A stretch of 64,000 nucleotides of DNA. Origin: JABWAN01 sp041918175 (GTDB lineage Bacteria; Zhuqueibacterota; Zhuqueibacteria; Zhuqueibacterales; Zhuqueibacteraceae). The position numbers and the translations under genes are program-made. The DNA lies in the NCBI GenBank assembly GCA_041918175.1, contig JAYRWE010000135.1, forward strand, positions 22,643 through 86,642, given 5' to 3'. Shown one piece after another: positions 9,587 to 18,239 of the stretch (position 1 is its first letter; each line of letters starts with the position of its first letter). The notes under the pieces are model-generated. The model was given only the letters and a program-made list of their open reading frames with translations, did not search any database and was not told where the DNA came from.

Positions 9587-12088
9587 ATGCCAAAAGTCAT
9601 TCTCAAAAAAAAGGCGGAAATACTGGGCGAGTATGTTTTGCCCGCGGGCAATGCGCTTTTCACGGTGGGGTCGGAAACCGGCAACAACGTTATCGTGCCC
9701 GATAAATTGGTTTCCATGACGCATTTTCACCTTGAGCGGCAGGGCGCGAAATATTTTGTGCGCGATTTGAAAAGCGCGTTTGGCACTTTTGTCAACGGCA
9801 TTCGCATCAACGCGCCCACGGAAATCCGCGATGGCGATACGATACAACTCGGCGAGCATGCCCTGCTTTTTCGCCATCAACCCGAAGAAGCGAGCGTTGG
9901 TGAAAACCGGCGCGAAGCAGGCAACGAATCCAAAGATTTTTGGGATGAAATGAAAGATGCCGTGCTCGACGCGGTGCATAGCGATGCCGCGCCGGCCGGC
10001 GCCGCCAATGGCAGCATGAACGAAGAATTTGTTTTCGAAGTGGACGAGCCGAGCGCTCCTTTTGCCACGCATGCGGAACCGTCCTCTCCCGCAACGGAAC
10101 GCGGCGAAACGCCCTTGCCACGCCAGGTGGAAAAGTCGCCGTATTATTTGCTCGCGATCTACGGGCCATATCTCGGCAAACGGTTTCAATTGAATTTTGG
10201 CGAGACCCGCATCGGCCGTGAAGTGCGCATCAACGACATTGTGATTCGCGAATCGAAGAAAGGCACGGTCGATCCGAGCATTTCGCGCCGGCATGCGACG
10301 ATTTCCTATCGCAACAACTCTTTTTATCTGAGCGATAAACGCAGCAAGAGCCGCACATATTTGAATCAAGACAAGCTCACGGAAACCGACGAGCTGTTGC
10401 TCACGCCCGGTGATGAAGTCGAAATCGTGAGCGATCAACAAAGCACGATCTTCCGTTTTGTTGCGGAAGGCAATTGGGATTTCTCCTTTCCGCGCAAGGC
10501 CGGCGCTTGGTGGCTGCGCTATCGCGGCCAAGGCATGAATGTCGGCGGCATCGCGGCTACGGTCATTGCGCTCGTGCTCATGGTGTGGGGATGGTATCAT
10601 ATTTCGCTCGTCACCGATGTGCCTAAGCCGTTGCAAGCAGAGTATCATGTCTTCACAAAGATCGAACCGACTTTGGGCGAGCAAGCGGAGAATATCAAAA
10701 TTGACTCGCTTGCGTTGCGGCCTTCATTGCCGATACTTGCGCATTTGAATCGTGACGCATATGTCGATTTGGCCATCGTGCGCTCCGACGGCTCGATGAT
10801 CGCGATTCACGGCAAGAATCGCCGGCGTCTGTGGCAGATTTCTTCGATTGTGCTCGATGCGCAGCGCGCTCCGGCGGTTGCAGATTTAAACGGCAACGGC
10901 CTCGCCGATATAGTCGCACTCACTGCCGATGCACACATTGTGGCGATTGACGGCTTGCATGGCGCTGAAATTTGGACCAGCCCCTTCACCTTGAAGGAGG
11001 TTGCCGGCTCGCCTATTCTCGGGGATTTTAACGGCGACGGACGCATGGACGTTGCCGCGATCAACACTGCCGGCGTGTTGCACGTCGGCTATGCGCGTTT
11101 GCAAGAACCGGATTGGATGAATCTCAATCTCGAGATGCAATCGTTCGCGCCGCTTTCATGTTTTGATTTGAACGGGGACGGAGCAGATGAAATTTTGATC
11201 GGCACTGAACACGGCTTGGTGTTGATTTATGACGGCGTCGAGCGGCGCGTGCAAGCCAACATCGACGTGAACCTGAGCCTGAATAAGCTCAAAGGCCGTT
11301 TTAATGAGAATCACCAAATTCGCTCACCTGCGGGCATTGCAGATTTAAACGGCGACGGCAATGAAGACGTATTGGTGACCACGCAACAAGGCAATCTCGT
11401 TGCTTTGGATTTGGCGCAGCAACCGCTCGAAGGCAAAATTAAAACGCGCGAGCTGTGGTGGAGCGAAATCAAAAACGGCGAAGACAGCACCAAGTCGTTT
11501 GCATATCCGTTTGTGTTGAGCGATATCGACGGCGATCACATAATCGACGTGGTGGTGGCTGCCAATGACGGCTCGGTTGCCGCGTTTCGCGGCCTCGGGC
11601 GCGATGGGCAGAAGCAGCCGGAGCTTTGGCGCGTGAGCGTTGGCTCGTTGGTGCAACATCCGACGCTCTTTGATTGCAATCACGACGATCGCGCGGACGT
11701 GATCGTTGCCGATCGCGAAGGCCGCGTAAAAATTCTCAGCGGGAAAAACGGCGCCGTGATGTGGGAAGATCGCCAAGCCATCATCAATCCCGGCGAAGCG
11801 CCGCTCTTGGCGGATCTCGGCGACGACGCGATTTTGGATGTGCTGCTCTTTGGCGCGGACGGCATTGCGCATGTGTTTACGACGAATCGCAATGTGCCGT
11901 TCGCCAGCGTGATTTGGGGGCAACGCTTCGGCTCCGCGCAAAATCGTGCGATGTTGTTTGCGCCGCCGACGCATTTTGTTTTTTACGTCGTAATGCTTGT
12001 GCTCGCGCATGTGTTGCTGCTCGCGGCTTATCTTGTGCCTTTTCTCTTGCGCCGCAATCGGAATCGTTTTGCCGCGAGTTTGAGTTGA
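9587..12088 (+). CDS. Double-FHA membrane protein with extracytoplasmic FG-GAP/VCBS domain
   Basis: The 833-residue protein has FHA1 (about 10-95), FHA2 (about 185-290), a membrane segment (about 321-340), seven DxNxDxxxD-type FG-GAP units (about 385-790; for example DLNGNGLADIV, GDFNGDGRMDVA, DLNGDGNEDVLV) and a C-terminal membrane segment (FVFYVVMLVLAHVLLLAAYLV). FHA2 keeps the phosphothreonine-binding residues (IGRE and SRRHA). FHA1 has GSE in place of GR and SMTHFH in place of SxxH, so it is probably weakened. FHA domains read phosphothreonine made by Hanks kinases; FG-GAP units usually form a calcium-binding propeller. The gene lies between the PEGA kinase and the PP2C gene, which suggests it is a substrate or reader of that kinase. 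The start has no clear ribosome site. Confidence 0.9.
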   Translation: MPKVILKKKAEILGEYVLPAGNALFTVGSETGNNVIVPDKLVSMTHFHLERQGAKYFVRDLKSAFGTFVNGIRINAPTEIRDGDTIQLGEHALLFRHQPEEASVGENRREAGNESKDFWDEMKDAVLDAVHSDAAPAGAANGSMNEEFVFEVDEPSAPFATHAEPSSPATERGETPLPRQVEKSPYYLLAIYGPYLGKRFQLNFGETRIGREVRINDIVIRESKKGTVDPSISRRHATISYRNNSFYLSDKRSKSRTYLNQDKLTETDELLLTPGDEVEIVSDQQSTIFRFVAEGNWDFSFPRKAGAWWLRYRGQGMNVGGIAATVIALVLMVWGWYHISLVTDVPKPLQAEYHVFTKIEPTLGEQAENIKIDSLALRPSLPILAHLNRDAYVDLAIVRSDGSMIAIHGKNRRRLWQISSIVLDAQRAPAVADLNGNGLADIVALTADAHIVAIDGLHGAEIWTSPFTLKEVAGSPILGDFNGDGRMDVAAINTAGVLHVGYARLQEPDWMNLNLEMQSFAPLSCFDLNGDGADEILIGTEHGLVLIYDGVERRVQANIDVNLSLNKLKGRFNENHQIRSPAGIADLNGDGNEDVLVTTQQGNLVALDLAQQPLEGKIKTRELWWSEIKNGEDSTKSFAYPFVLSDIDGDHIIDVVVAANDGSVAAFRGLGRDGQKQPELWRVSVGSLVQHPTLFDCNHDDRADVIVADREGRVKILSGKNGAVMWEDRQAIINPGEAPLLADLGDDAILDVLLFGADGIAHVFTTNRNVPFASVIWGQRFGSAQNRAMLFAPPTHFVFYVVMLVLAHVLLLAAYLVPFLLRRNRNRFAASLS

Positions 12089-12128
12089 GAGCTACTCATT
12101 GCGCAATGAATTGGAGTTCCCCTCAAAT

Positions 12129-12200
12129 TGTCATTCTGTAAGAGCTTTCCCTCATACTGGGAAAAATGCCGAGCACGAGGGAAGGTCCTTCCAGATGACA
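12129..12200. repeat. TGTCATTC terminal-inverted-repeat element, divergent copy
   Basis: It begins TGTCATTCTGTAAGAGCTT and ends CCTTCCAGATGACA, forming an imperfect hairpin with CCCTC/GAGGG inner arms. It belongs to a family with further copies at 21515, 29137, 30210 and 34562. It is the most divergent of the five. Confidence 0.55.
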
Positions 12201-12230
12201 CTTGGGGTTCATCTAAAAATAACTTCCCCA

Positions 12231-12324
12231 CGCCATTGTAGTCCCTGCCCCTTGTGGGCAGATGGTGGAACAATGAAATTTTTGTGTTCCAGCAACGCCC
12301 CACAAGGGGGCGGGACTACGGCGG
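12231..12324. repeat. 94-bp imperfect hairpin element
   Basis: The left side (GTAGTCCCTGCCCCTTGTGG, 12238-12257) pairs with the right side (CACAAGGGGGCGGGACTAC, about 12301-12319); inner arms TGGTGGAACA and TGTTCCAGCA pair around a short AT-rich loop. It lies in the gap between the FHA and PP2C genes and may be a MITE-like repeat or a terminator/processing structure. Confidence 0.6.
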
Positions 12325-12527
12325 TTTCGGGAAGTAATTTTCAGACGCGCACTTGAAGATGATTTACAAACCAACCCGCAGCGAGTGCAACACAGACGGC
12401 GCGCGCTCAGAACCGGTCTTTGCAGATTTCAGCGCAACAAAAAATCCTGCGGGGCATAGCCGAATGACACAAGCAAAATACTTTCTCGACTTCACCCCTC
12501 TCGCTAAATGAATACCGAGGCATGGTC

Positions 12528-13982
12528 ATGGAACTCGTGATGTCCGCAGCTACGGACTGCGGGACCGTTCGCAAAGAGAACGAAGATTTTTTTTATTATT
12601 CAAAAAAGAAAAAGCTGATTATCGTCTGCGACGGTATGGGCGGGCATCAAAGCGGAGCCACGGCGAGCAAGATTGCGGGCGAAACCGTGCGCGATATTTT
12701 TCTCTATCCGGACCTTGCCGAGTTGATGCGCTTCAGCCAAGACTTCAACGAGCGTTTGCCGGTGAGCGCGCTGCGACTCATTCTTGGCATTCGCCTCGCC
12801 AATCGCCGTTTGCGGTTGATGGCGGAGAGCGATGCGCATTTGCAAGGCATGGGCACGACGATCGCGGCCATGGCCTTTAGCGAGCATTGGGCGTGCGTGG
12901 CGCATGTGGGCGATAGCCGCGTCTATTATTTGCACAAAAAAAATCTCAAGCTCATCACCGAAGATCATAGTTGGATCAATGAGCTGCTGCAAGACCAAGA
13001 GATTCGCGCGGAAGAGGTGAAGCACTTTCGCAAGAAGAACGTGCTCACGCGCGCATTGGGCACACATCCCGCGGTGAAGATCGACGTGCAGTGGTTTCCC
13101 ATCATCGGGCCGGGAAAATTTTTGCTCTGCAGCGACGGTTTGCACAATGCACTCGGGCCGGACCACATTCTGAAAGCGCTACAGGATGACAACGAAAGCG
13201 GCCTGCAAAAAACCGTGGAGCAACTCGTGCAGCGCGCGAAAGTCACGAACGGCTCGGACAACATCACGGCCGCGGTCGTGCAAGTGAAAAATGCGCACGC
13301 GCAAACAACCAACGGCACAGCGAAGAAAGTCACGGTGCCGGAAGAGCCGGAAAAATTTTTGGAATTGGAAGAGCGCTTTCTGCGGACGTTGTACGCGGAA
13401 GATTTGAAAACCAAATCTCTGCGCGGCCATTTCGGATTTTCGCGCGGGCGAATTTTGATGCTCGGCTTGGCCGGTTTCGCCGCGGCCGGTGTGACCTATG
13501 GCTTGCTAAATTCCGAAGCGCCCGAGGTTGAAAAATTGCCTGAGGCCGCGAACACGAGCGTTTCACCAGCGCCGCCGCAAACCGTGCAGGTGCAAGAAAC
13601 GCCGGCCACGACTGATTCCACGCGCGCGCGATCGAGCACGATGCGCCCTCGCGCTGCAAACTCGCGCAACGACACGCCGGCGGCAACTTCCGCCAATGAA
13701 AAGGAGCACGAGGCCGCGCTCGCTTCAGCTTCGAGCTTGGTGCCGCATTCCGGCGGGCGCATTTTTCTTCCGGGGTTGCAACACAAACGTTTTCACGACG
13801 CCATTATTTTTGTCGATAGCACGCCGCTTGGGCGCGTGAAAGCCTTGGCCGAAAAAGGCTTCGTCTTGCAACCGGGCACGTACACGATCAGCATCAAGGA
13901 CAGCACCGGCCGGGTGCTGCATGAAAAAGCCAACGTCACGGTTGCCAAAGGCGACGTGAAAACTTTAGAGTTCAAACCGTGA
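12528..13982 (+). CDS. PP2C-type protein phosphatase with membrane segment and PEGA-like C-terminal domain
   Basis: The 484-residue protein opens with a PPM/PP2C catalytic domain (about 1-245) keeping the metal and phosphate motifs RKENED, DGMGGHQSG, GTTIAAM, HVGDSRVYYL, SDGLHN and GSDNITAAVV. A linker, a single membrane segment (about 308-326, ILMLGLAGFAAAGVTYGLL), a Pro/Thr-rich stretch and a C-terminal PEGA-like domain (FVDSTPLGRVKALAEKGFVL onward) follow. It should remove phosphate from Ser/Thr residues of targets of the neighbouring kinase. ATG 12528 is chosen over 12522 because GAGG ends seven bases before it. It is followed after 22 bp by the pseudokinase gene, so the two are probably one operon. 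Phosphatase and kinase share the same cytoplasm-membrane-PEGA architecture. Confidence 0.92.
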   Translation: MELVMSAATDCGTVRKENEDFFYYSKKKKLIIVCDGMGGHQSGATASKIAGETVRDIFLYPDLAELMRFSQDFNERLPVSALRLILGIRLANRRLRLMAESDAHLQGMGTTIAAMAFSEHWACVAHVGDSRVYYLHKKNLKLITEDHSWINELLQDQEIRAEEVKHFRKKNVLTRALGTHPAVKIDVQWFPIIGPGKFLLCSDGLHNALGPDHILKALQDDNESGLQKTVEQLVQRAKVTNGSDNITAAVVQVKNAHAQTTNGTAKKVTVPEEPEKFLELEERFLRTLYAEDLKTKSLRGHFGFSRGRILMLGLAGFAAAGVTYGLLNSEAPEVEKLPEAANTSVSPAPPQTVQVQETPATTDSTRARSSTMRPRAANSRNDTPAATSANEKEHEAALASASSLVPHSGGRIFLPGLQHKRFHDAIIFVDSTPLGRVKALAEKGFVLQPGTYTISIKDSTGRVLHEKANVTVAKGDVKTLEFKP

Positions 13983-14004
13983 ACTCGCACGCGCATGTTT
14001 GGCA

Positions 14005-16215
14005 ATGACCTCGCTCACGCCACAATCCCCTCGACTTAATTCCCTCGTTCAAACTCTCGCGGAAGCTTATTTGGAGCGCGGCCAATATGCCGAGGCTGCA
14101 GAAAAATTCAGCGAGTTGGTGCGCAGTGGTTTGCAAACGCCCAATGTGTATCGCAACCTCGCGCTGTCCTTGTTGGGCATGGAAAGCGCGTCCCCCGCAG
14201 CGCAACAGGTTTACCAATACGTTCTCAAAAATTTTTCGAATGATCGCGAATTGTCTTTGCAAATCTGCGCGTTGCTGCTCAAACAGCGGGCGCATGATGC
14301 GTTTGCGCTCAAGTGCTTTCAACAGACGTTGGCGTTAAGCCCGCCGCCGCCGCGCGAAATGCAATGGGCGCTGGCATTGCATCTGGAGGGCTTGGGCTAT
14401 GAGCCTGCGGCATTTGAAATTCTCAAACGCCTGGCGCTCCTCGAAAACGGCGCCGAGCCTCAAACGCTCGCCCAACTCCTGCAACTCGCGCCGCGTTTGG
14501 ATAAACAAAGTGAAGCGCGCAATATTCTGCTCTATTTGGAAGGCCGCAATGAGCACGCACACGGCGTGGCGCGTTTCCTCGCTTTAGATTACGCCCGGGT
14601 TTTTCTAAGAGAAGACCTTACGCCAGATCTCACCACGCGCGAATGGCAAAGCATCACGCAGACCGCGCTCGGGTATGAGCGTTTAGAAGACTTGCAAGCC
14701 GCGCGCGAGTATGCCTTGCTGCGTTTGGCCTTGGCGCGTTTGCAGCAGCGCAATGCCCAACGATTGGGAAACGCCTCCGCACCGGCGAGCGAAACCCGCT
14801 TCAATGATTTCATCCAGCGTTTAACACCGTTGACCGCGCGCGCAGAAAACGCGAACGAGCTGTTTACAAACTTGTATGGCTTGCGCTTGCGCAATCTTGC
14901 GCGCATTCGCGCGGAGTCTGGTGAAAACGTCGCGCGAAATTTGGCGCAAAAATTTTTGACCTTTGCGGCGCGACAATTTGAAAAAGTCGCATCTGCGAGC
15001 TGCTTTCTTTTTGCCGACGGCTTTTTAGCGAGCGTGACAGACCTGTACGCGCTTGCGCAAACCGCAATCGACTTGCTGCATAAAGTCGAACGCTATAATC
15101 TCACGGCAGCCAAAGGCACGCAATTGTTCGTGCAAACCGTGGTGCATCGGCATGCGGCAAATGCGAGTTTGGAAAAACTGAGAACGCTTTATGAAACACT
15201 AAATCTTTTAGCAGCAAGCAGTGCCGACGAATCCATGGGCACGGAGCAACGCAATCGTTTGTGGTTTCCGCGCGCCATGTATGAGCGGGAGGGGGACGTG
15301 CTGGCCACGCCCACACGCACGCCGCAAGAGGTGTATTGCGCCGCGGAAGAATATCGCGCTGAAGTTTGCGAAGCCGTGTGGCGCAATCCGTTGGAGTATG
15401 TCGAGGAAAAAACGCCGTATGATTTAAAACGCTTCGTGGTTTCTGCCAAGCTGCGACCAAGCCGCTGGGCCGGAACCTATCGCGGTCGCGATCGCCAATT
15501 GGAGCGCAATGTTATCATCAAAGCGTTGGGGCCGCACGCAAGCCTGCAACTCGCGCAGGACGACACGCAACGCGAGCATGTCTTGGCAACGATTCGGCGC
15601 CTCGCCCAATTGGAGTCGCCCGGCATTGCCACGATTTATGACATGGGGTTTCATGATGAAATTTTCTTCTACGCGCGCGAGCATCTCGAAGGAAAAACTT
15701 TGGCGGCCACGCGTGCAGAACGGCAACTCTCCTTCCCAGAGTGCGTGAAATTGGCTCTGCGCCTCTGCCGCATTTTAGCCGTGGCCCATCGGCAAGGCGT
15801 GCTGCATGGCAATCTCAAGCCGGAAAATATTTGGCTCTTTGCCAATGAGGAAATCAAACTCAGCGATTTCTACGTGCCGCTCTTTGTTGCTGCTCCGGAA
15901 GTTGCGCTGCGGATGCAAACCACGAGTTGGCATTACGCCGCACCGGAATTTTTGCAGGCATTTGCGCCCAGCGTGGTGAGCGAAGTTTATGCAATCGGTA
16001 TATTGCTTTTCGAATTGACCAGCGGCGCGCAGCCGTTCGCGGGCATCACTTCGATAGCGGAATGGCAGGCATACGAGCTGCCTTCGCTCATCGAGTATTG
16101 GCCCGAGGCTCCTCCCGGCTTTCCGGAATTAATCGCACGCGCGTGCGCCAAATCTCCCGAACCTCGTTTTCCCAACCTGCTTGCCTTGGAAAATGCCTTG
16201 CGCCTCTTTGCGTGA
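14005..16215 (+). CDS. TPR protein with C-terminal pseudokinase domain
   Basis: The N-terminal half of this 737-residue protein is helical with TPR-like pairs (for example AYLERGQYAEAAEKFSELV). From about residue 471 to the end it is a Hanks-kinase fold: VIIKALG keeps the ATP lysine and AAPEFL the P+1 anchor. The catalytic loop, however, reads HGNLKPEN (residues 601-608), with Asn603 replacing the catalytic Asp, and DFG is DFY (621-623). The glycine loop is also poor (SAKLRPSRWAGTY). It is therefore most likely a pseudokinase acting as scaffold or allosteric partner. No membrane segment is seen. ATG 14005 is preferred over TTG 13999. It lies 22 bp after the PP2C gene. Confidence 0.88.
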   Translation: MTSLTPQSPRLNSLVQTLAEAYLERGQYAEAAEKFSELVRSGLQTPNVYRNLALSLLGMESASPAAQQVYQYVLKNFSNDRELSLQICALLLKQRAHDAFALKCFQQTLALSPPPPREMQWALALHLEGLGYEPAAFEILKRLALLENGAEPQTLAQLLQLAPRLDKQSEARNILLYLEGRNEHAHGVARFLALDYARVFLREDLTPDLTTREWQSITQTALGYERLEDLQAAREYALLRLALARLQQRNAQRLGNASAPASETRFNDFIQRLTPLTARAENANELFTNLYGLRLRNLARIRAESGENVARNLAQKFLTFAARQFEKVASASCFLFADGFLASVTDLYALAQTAIDLLHKVERYNLTAAKGTQLFVQTVVHRHAANASLEKLRTLYETLNLLAASSADESMGTEQRNRLWFPRAMYEREGDVLATPTRTPQEVYCAAEEYRAEVCEAVWRNPLEYVEEKTPYDLKRFVVSAKLRPSRWAGTYRGRDRQLERNVIIKALGPHASLQLAQDDTQREHVLATIRRLAQLESPGIATIYDMGFHDEIFFYAREHLEGKTLAATRAERQLSFPECVKLALRLCRILAVAHRQGVLHGNLKPENIWLFANEEIKLSDFYVPLFVAAPEVALRMQTTSWHYAAPEFLQAFAPSVVSEVYAIGILLFELTSGAQPFAGITSIAEWQAYELPSLIEYWPEAPPGFPELIARACAKSPEPRFPNLLALENALRLFA

Positions 16216-16515
16216 CCATTTCTCTCTTTCAAAAAATGAAACTCCAAACCAAAGCAGGAATGATGAAACCGTGCCGGCATTGAGGCGCGCGAAACCTCGC
16301 AACCAATACGTCCGGCCGCGTGCCTTGTTCTTCCACGTACAGCGCGCTTTGGCCCTCAAAGTACAATGCTCTTGTTTGCCCAAGCAGGCAAGTGCTTCCC
16401 ACCGCACTATCTCGCTATAAATATTCGCTTGAAAAATAGCCGTCCGTGCCTGCATATTGTCGGCACATGCCTTGCCTGAATTGAAACGGAATTTTGTCAA
16501 TCGAGGTTTTCTGCT
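16216..16515. other. 300-bp intergenic region
   Basis: No gene is visible. A short hairpin CTTGTTTGCCCAAGCAGGCAAG lies at about 16371-16392, roughly 155 bases after the pseudokinase stop; it has no T-run and is not a clear terminator. Confidence 0.4.
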
Positions 16516-18066
16516 ATGACCAAAACGACACCCTTGCGCTTTCTTTGCGGCCTCATATTGCTCGTGTTGCTGGCCGCGAACGCATATGCCCAACGCCCCA
16601 CTCTTGCCGAGGTGCGCGCCGAACGCGAGCAACTCAAACGTCTCATTGAGACCGCGCATGAGGTGTTGGCGGCATATCCGGATGAACGTGCGCAACAATT
16701 TTTGAGCAAAGCGGAAACGCTCGCCAAAGAGAGCGATCAAAAAATCGCGGCGGGGCAATTGCTTTTGGCGCAAACACAAATTCGCGAAGCCCGAACCATT
16801 GTTGAGCGAGCCGTCAAGCTCGCGTTGGAGTCGCCGCTGCTGCGTTTGCACAATCGGTTGCAGGAATTGTTGCGGCGCGCGGAAACCGACGTGCTCGGCA
16901 GCGGCAATCGCGAGGCAGTGCGGTTGGTGCAGGAAGCACGTAAAAACAAATTGCTCGGTGAGCAAGCCGCGCAAAAACTGCAACCCTTGCAAGCCGCGCA
17001 ATACTTTCAAGCCGCTATTACGCTGTTGGAGCGTGCGCTCAAACTCACCGGCGGCAATGCCGGCGGTGAAGGCAACCCCGCGGAGCTTTTGCAACGCGCG
17101 CGCGATTATCATTTGGAATTGAATCGCCAGTTGGAAGAGCGTCTGCGGCAATGTGAAAACCCCGCGGCGCGGCGGCTTTTAGATCAAATTCAAAAACAAA
17201 CGCAGTTGGCAGAAGAGGCCGAACGCAAAGGCGATCTTACGCTGGCCTTGCGTTTTCGGAACAATGCCGTTCGACTATTGTTGCGCGCGCTGGATTTGTG
17301 CGCTACGGGAGTTACCACGCAGGATGCCGGCGCTCTTTCAAAGGAAGTCAATGTCGTGCGCGAATTATTGACGAATGCCGAAGAGCAAACCGTCGCGAGC
17401 GAAGAGCCGCGTGCGCGCGCGTTGCTCGAATGGGCGCGCAGGCTTTTGCTTGAAGCCGAAATCGATTTGGCCGCGCAAAAAATTATGCCCGCCCAACGTC
17501 GTTTGAACCGCGCCCGCACATTGTTGGAAAAGCTCGGGCGTTACAAAGCGTTGCCGATATTGGATCAGAGCGCGCAATGCGCGGCTGCACTCTCGCAGTT
17601 GGCCGAAGACATTGCCGAGATGAGGGAACAGCTTGCGGCTTCTCCGCATAGCGAAGCGCAGAGCCTTTTGGAGCTTGCGCGCAAAGCCCAAAGCGAGGCG
17701 GAAAAAATTTGCGGACGTAAGACGCATACGGCGCAATCCTTTGCCGCGTTTCGTGCATTGTTGCGTTTGGCGCATCAATTTCTCTTACAAGCAGAAACAT
17801 TGTTGCAAGATGCCGCTCCGGCAGCACAAGAGCAGGAAAGCTTGCGGCAACGATTACAACAACTCGACGCAACCCTGGATGAAGTGCGAACTAACACCGG
17901 CGATGCGCCGCAAAACTTGGCAAAGGTTTTAGTCGAGCAAGCCTCGGAGCTACGCGAGGGCGCGCAGTCGGCTTTTCAACGCAAACAATTTTATGTGAGC
18001 GCGGAACTCTGCCAACTCGCTTTCGACCTTTTGCGCGAAGCGCTCAAGCTCGGCAAGGCTGAGTGA
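16516..18066 (+). CDS. Secreted or periplasmic long-helical protein, unknown function
   Basis: The 516-residue protein has a signal peptide (MTKTTPLRFLCGLILLVLLA, cleavage probably after ANAYA). The rest is almost entirely alpha-helical and rich in Ala, Leu, Glu, Gln and Arg, with heptad-like stretches such as RAETDVLGSGNREAVRLVQE and several similar blocks of about 80-100 residues (LLERA, ARxLLE, AEKIC). I recognise no family. GAGG lies about ten bases before the ATG. It closes the kinase-FHA-phosphatase-pseudokinase cluster on the same strand, separated by 300 bp. A role as periplasmic partner of the PEGA or FG-GAP domains is a guess from position only. Confidence 0.75.
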   Translation: MTKTTPLRFLCGLILLVLLAANAYAQRPTLAEVRAEREQLKRLIETAHEVLAAYPDERAQQFLSKAETLAKESDQKIAAGQLLLAQTQIREARTIVERAVKLALESPLLRLHNRLQELLRRAETDVLGSGNREAVRLVQEARKNKLLGEQAAQKLQPLQAAQYFQAAITLLERALKLTGGNAGGEGNPAELLQRARDYHLELNRQLEERLRQCENPAARRLLDQIQKQTQLAEEAERKGDLTLALRFRNNAVRLLLRALDLCATGVTTQDAGALSKEVNVVRELLTNAEEQTVASEEPRARALLEWARRLLLEAEIDLAAQKIMPAQRRLNRARTLLEKLGRYKALPILDQSAQCAAALSQLAEDIAEMREQLAASPHSEAQSLLELARKAQSEAEKICGRKTHTAQSFAAFRALLRLAHQFLLQAETLLQDAAPAAQEQESLRQRLQQLDATLDEVRTNTGDAPQNLAKVLVEQASELREGAQSAFQRKQFYVSAELCQLAFDLLREALKLGKAE

Positions 18067-18239
18067 GCTGATCGGATTTTGAAGAACGTCGAGAGCCAAT
18101 TCTTGCTTCGCGTGTAAATCGGGATCAAGCTACATTTGAACACCGCTTATTTGGGTGATGGGAAGCGCTGCAATCAACCCCTGTTTGGTTTCATGGAATG
18201 AATAGACGCGGATGCGTCTGGAAATTTAGGAGGCTGCTT

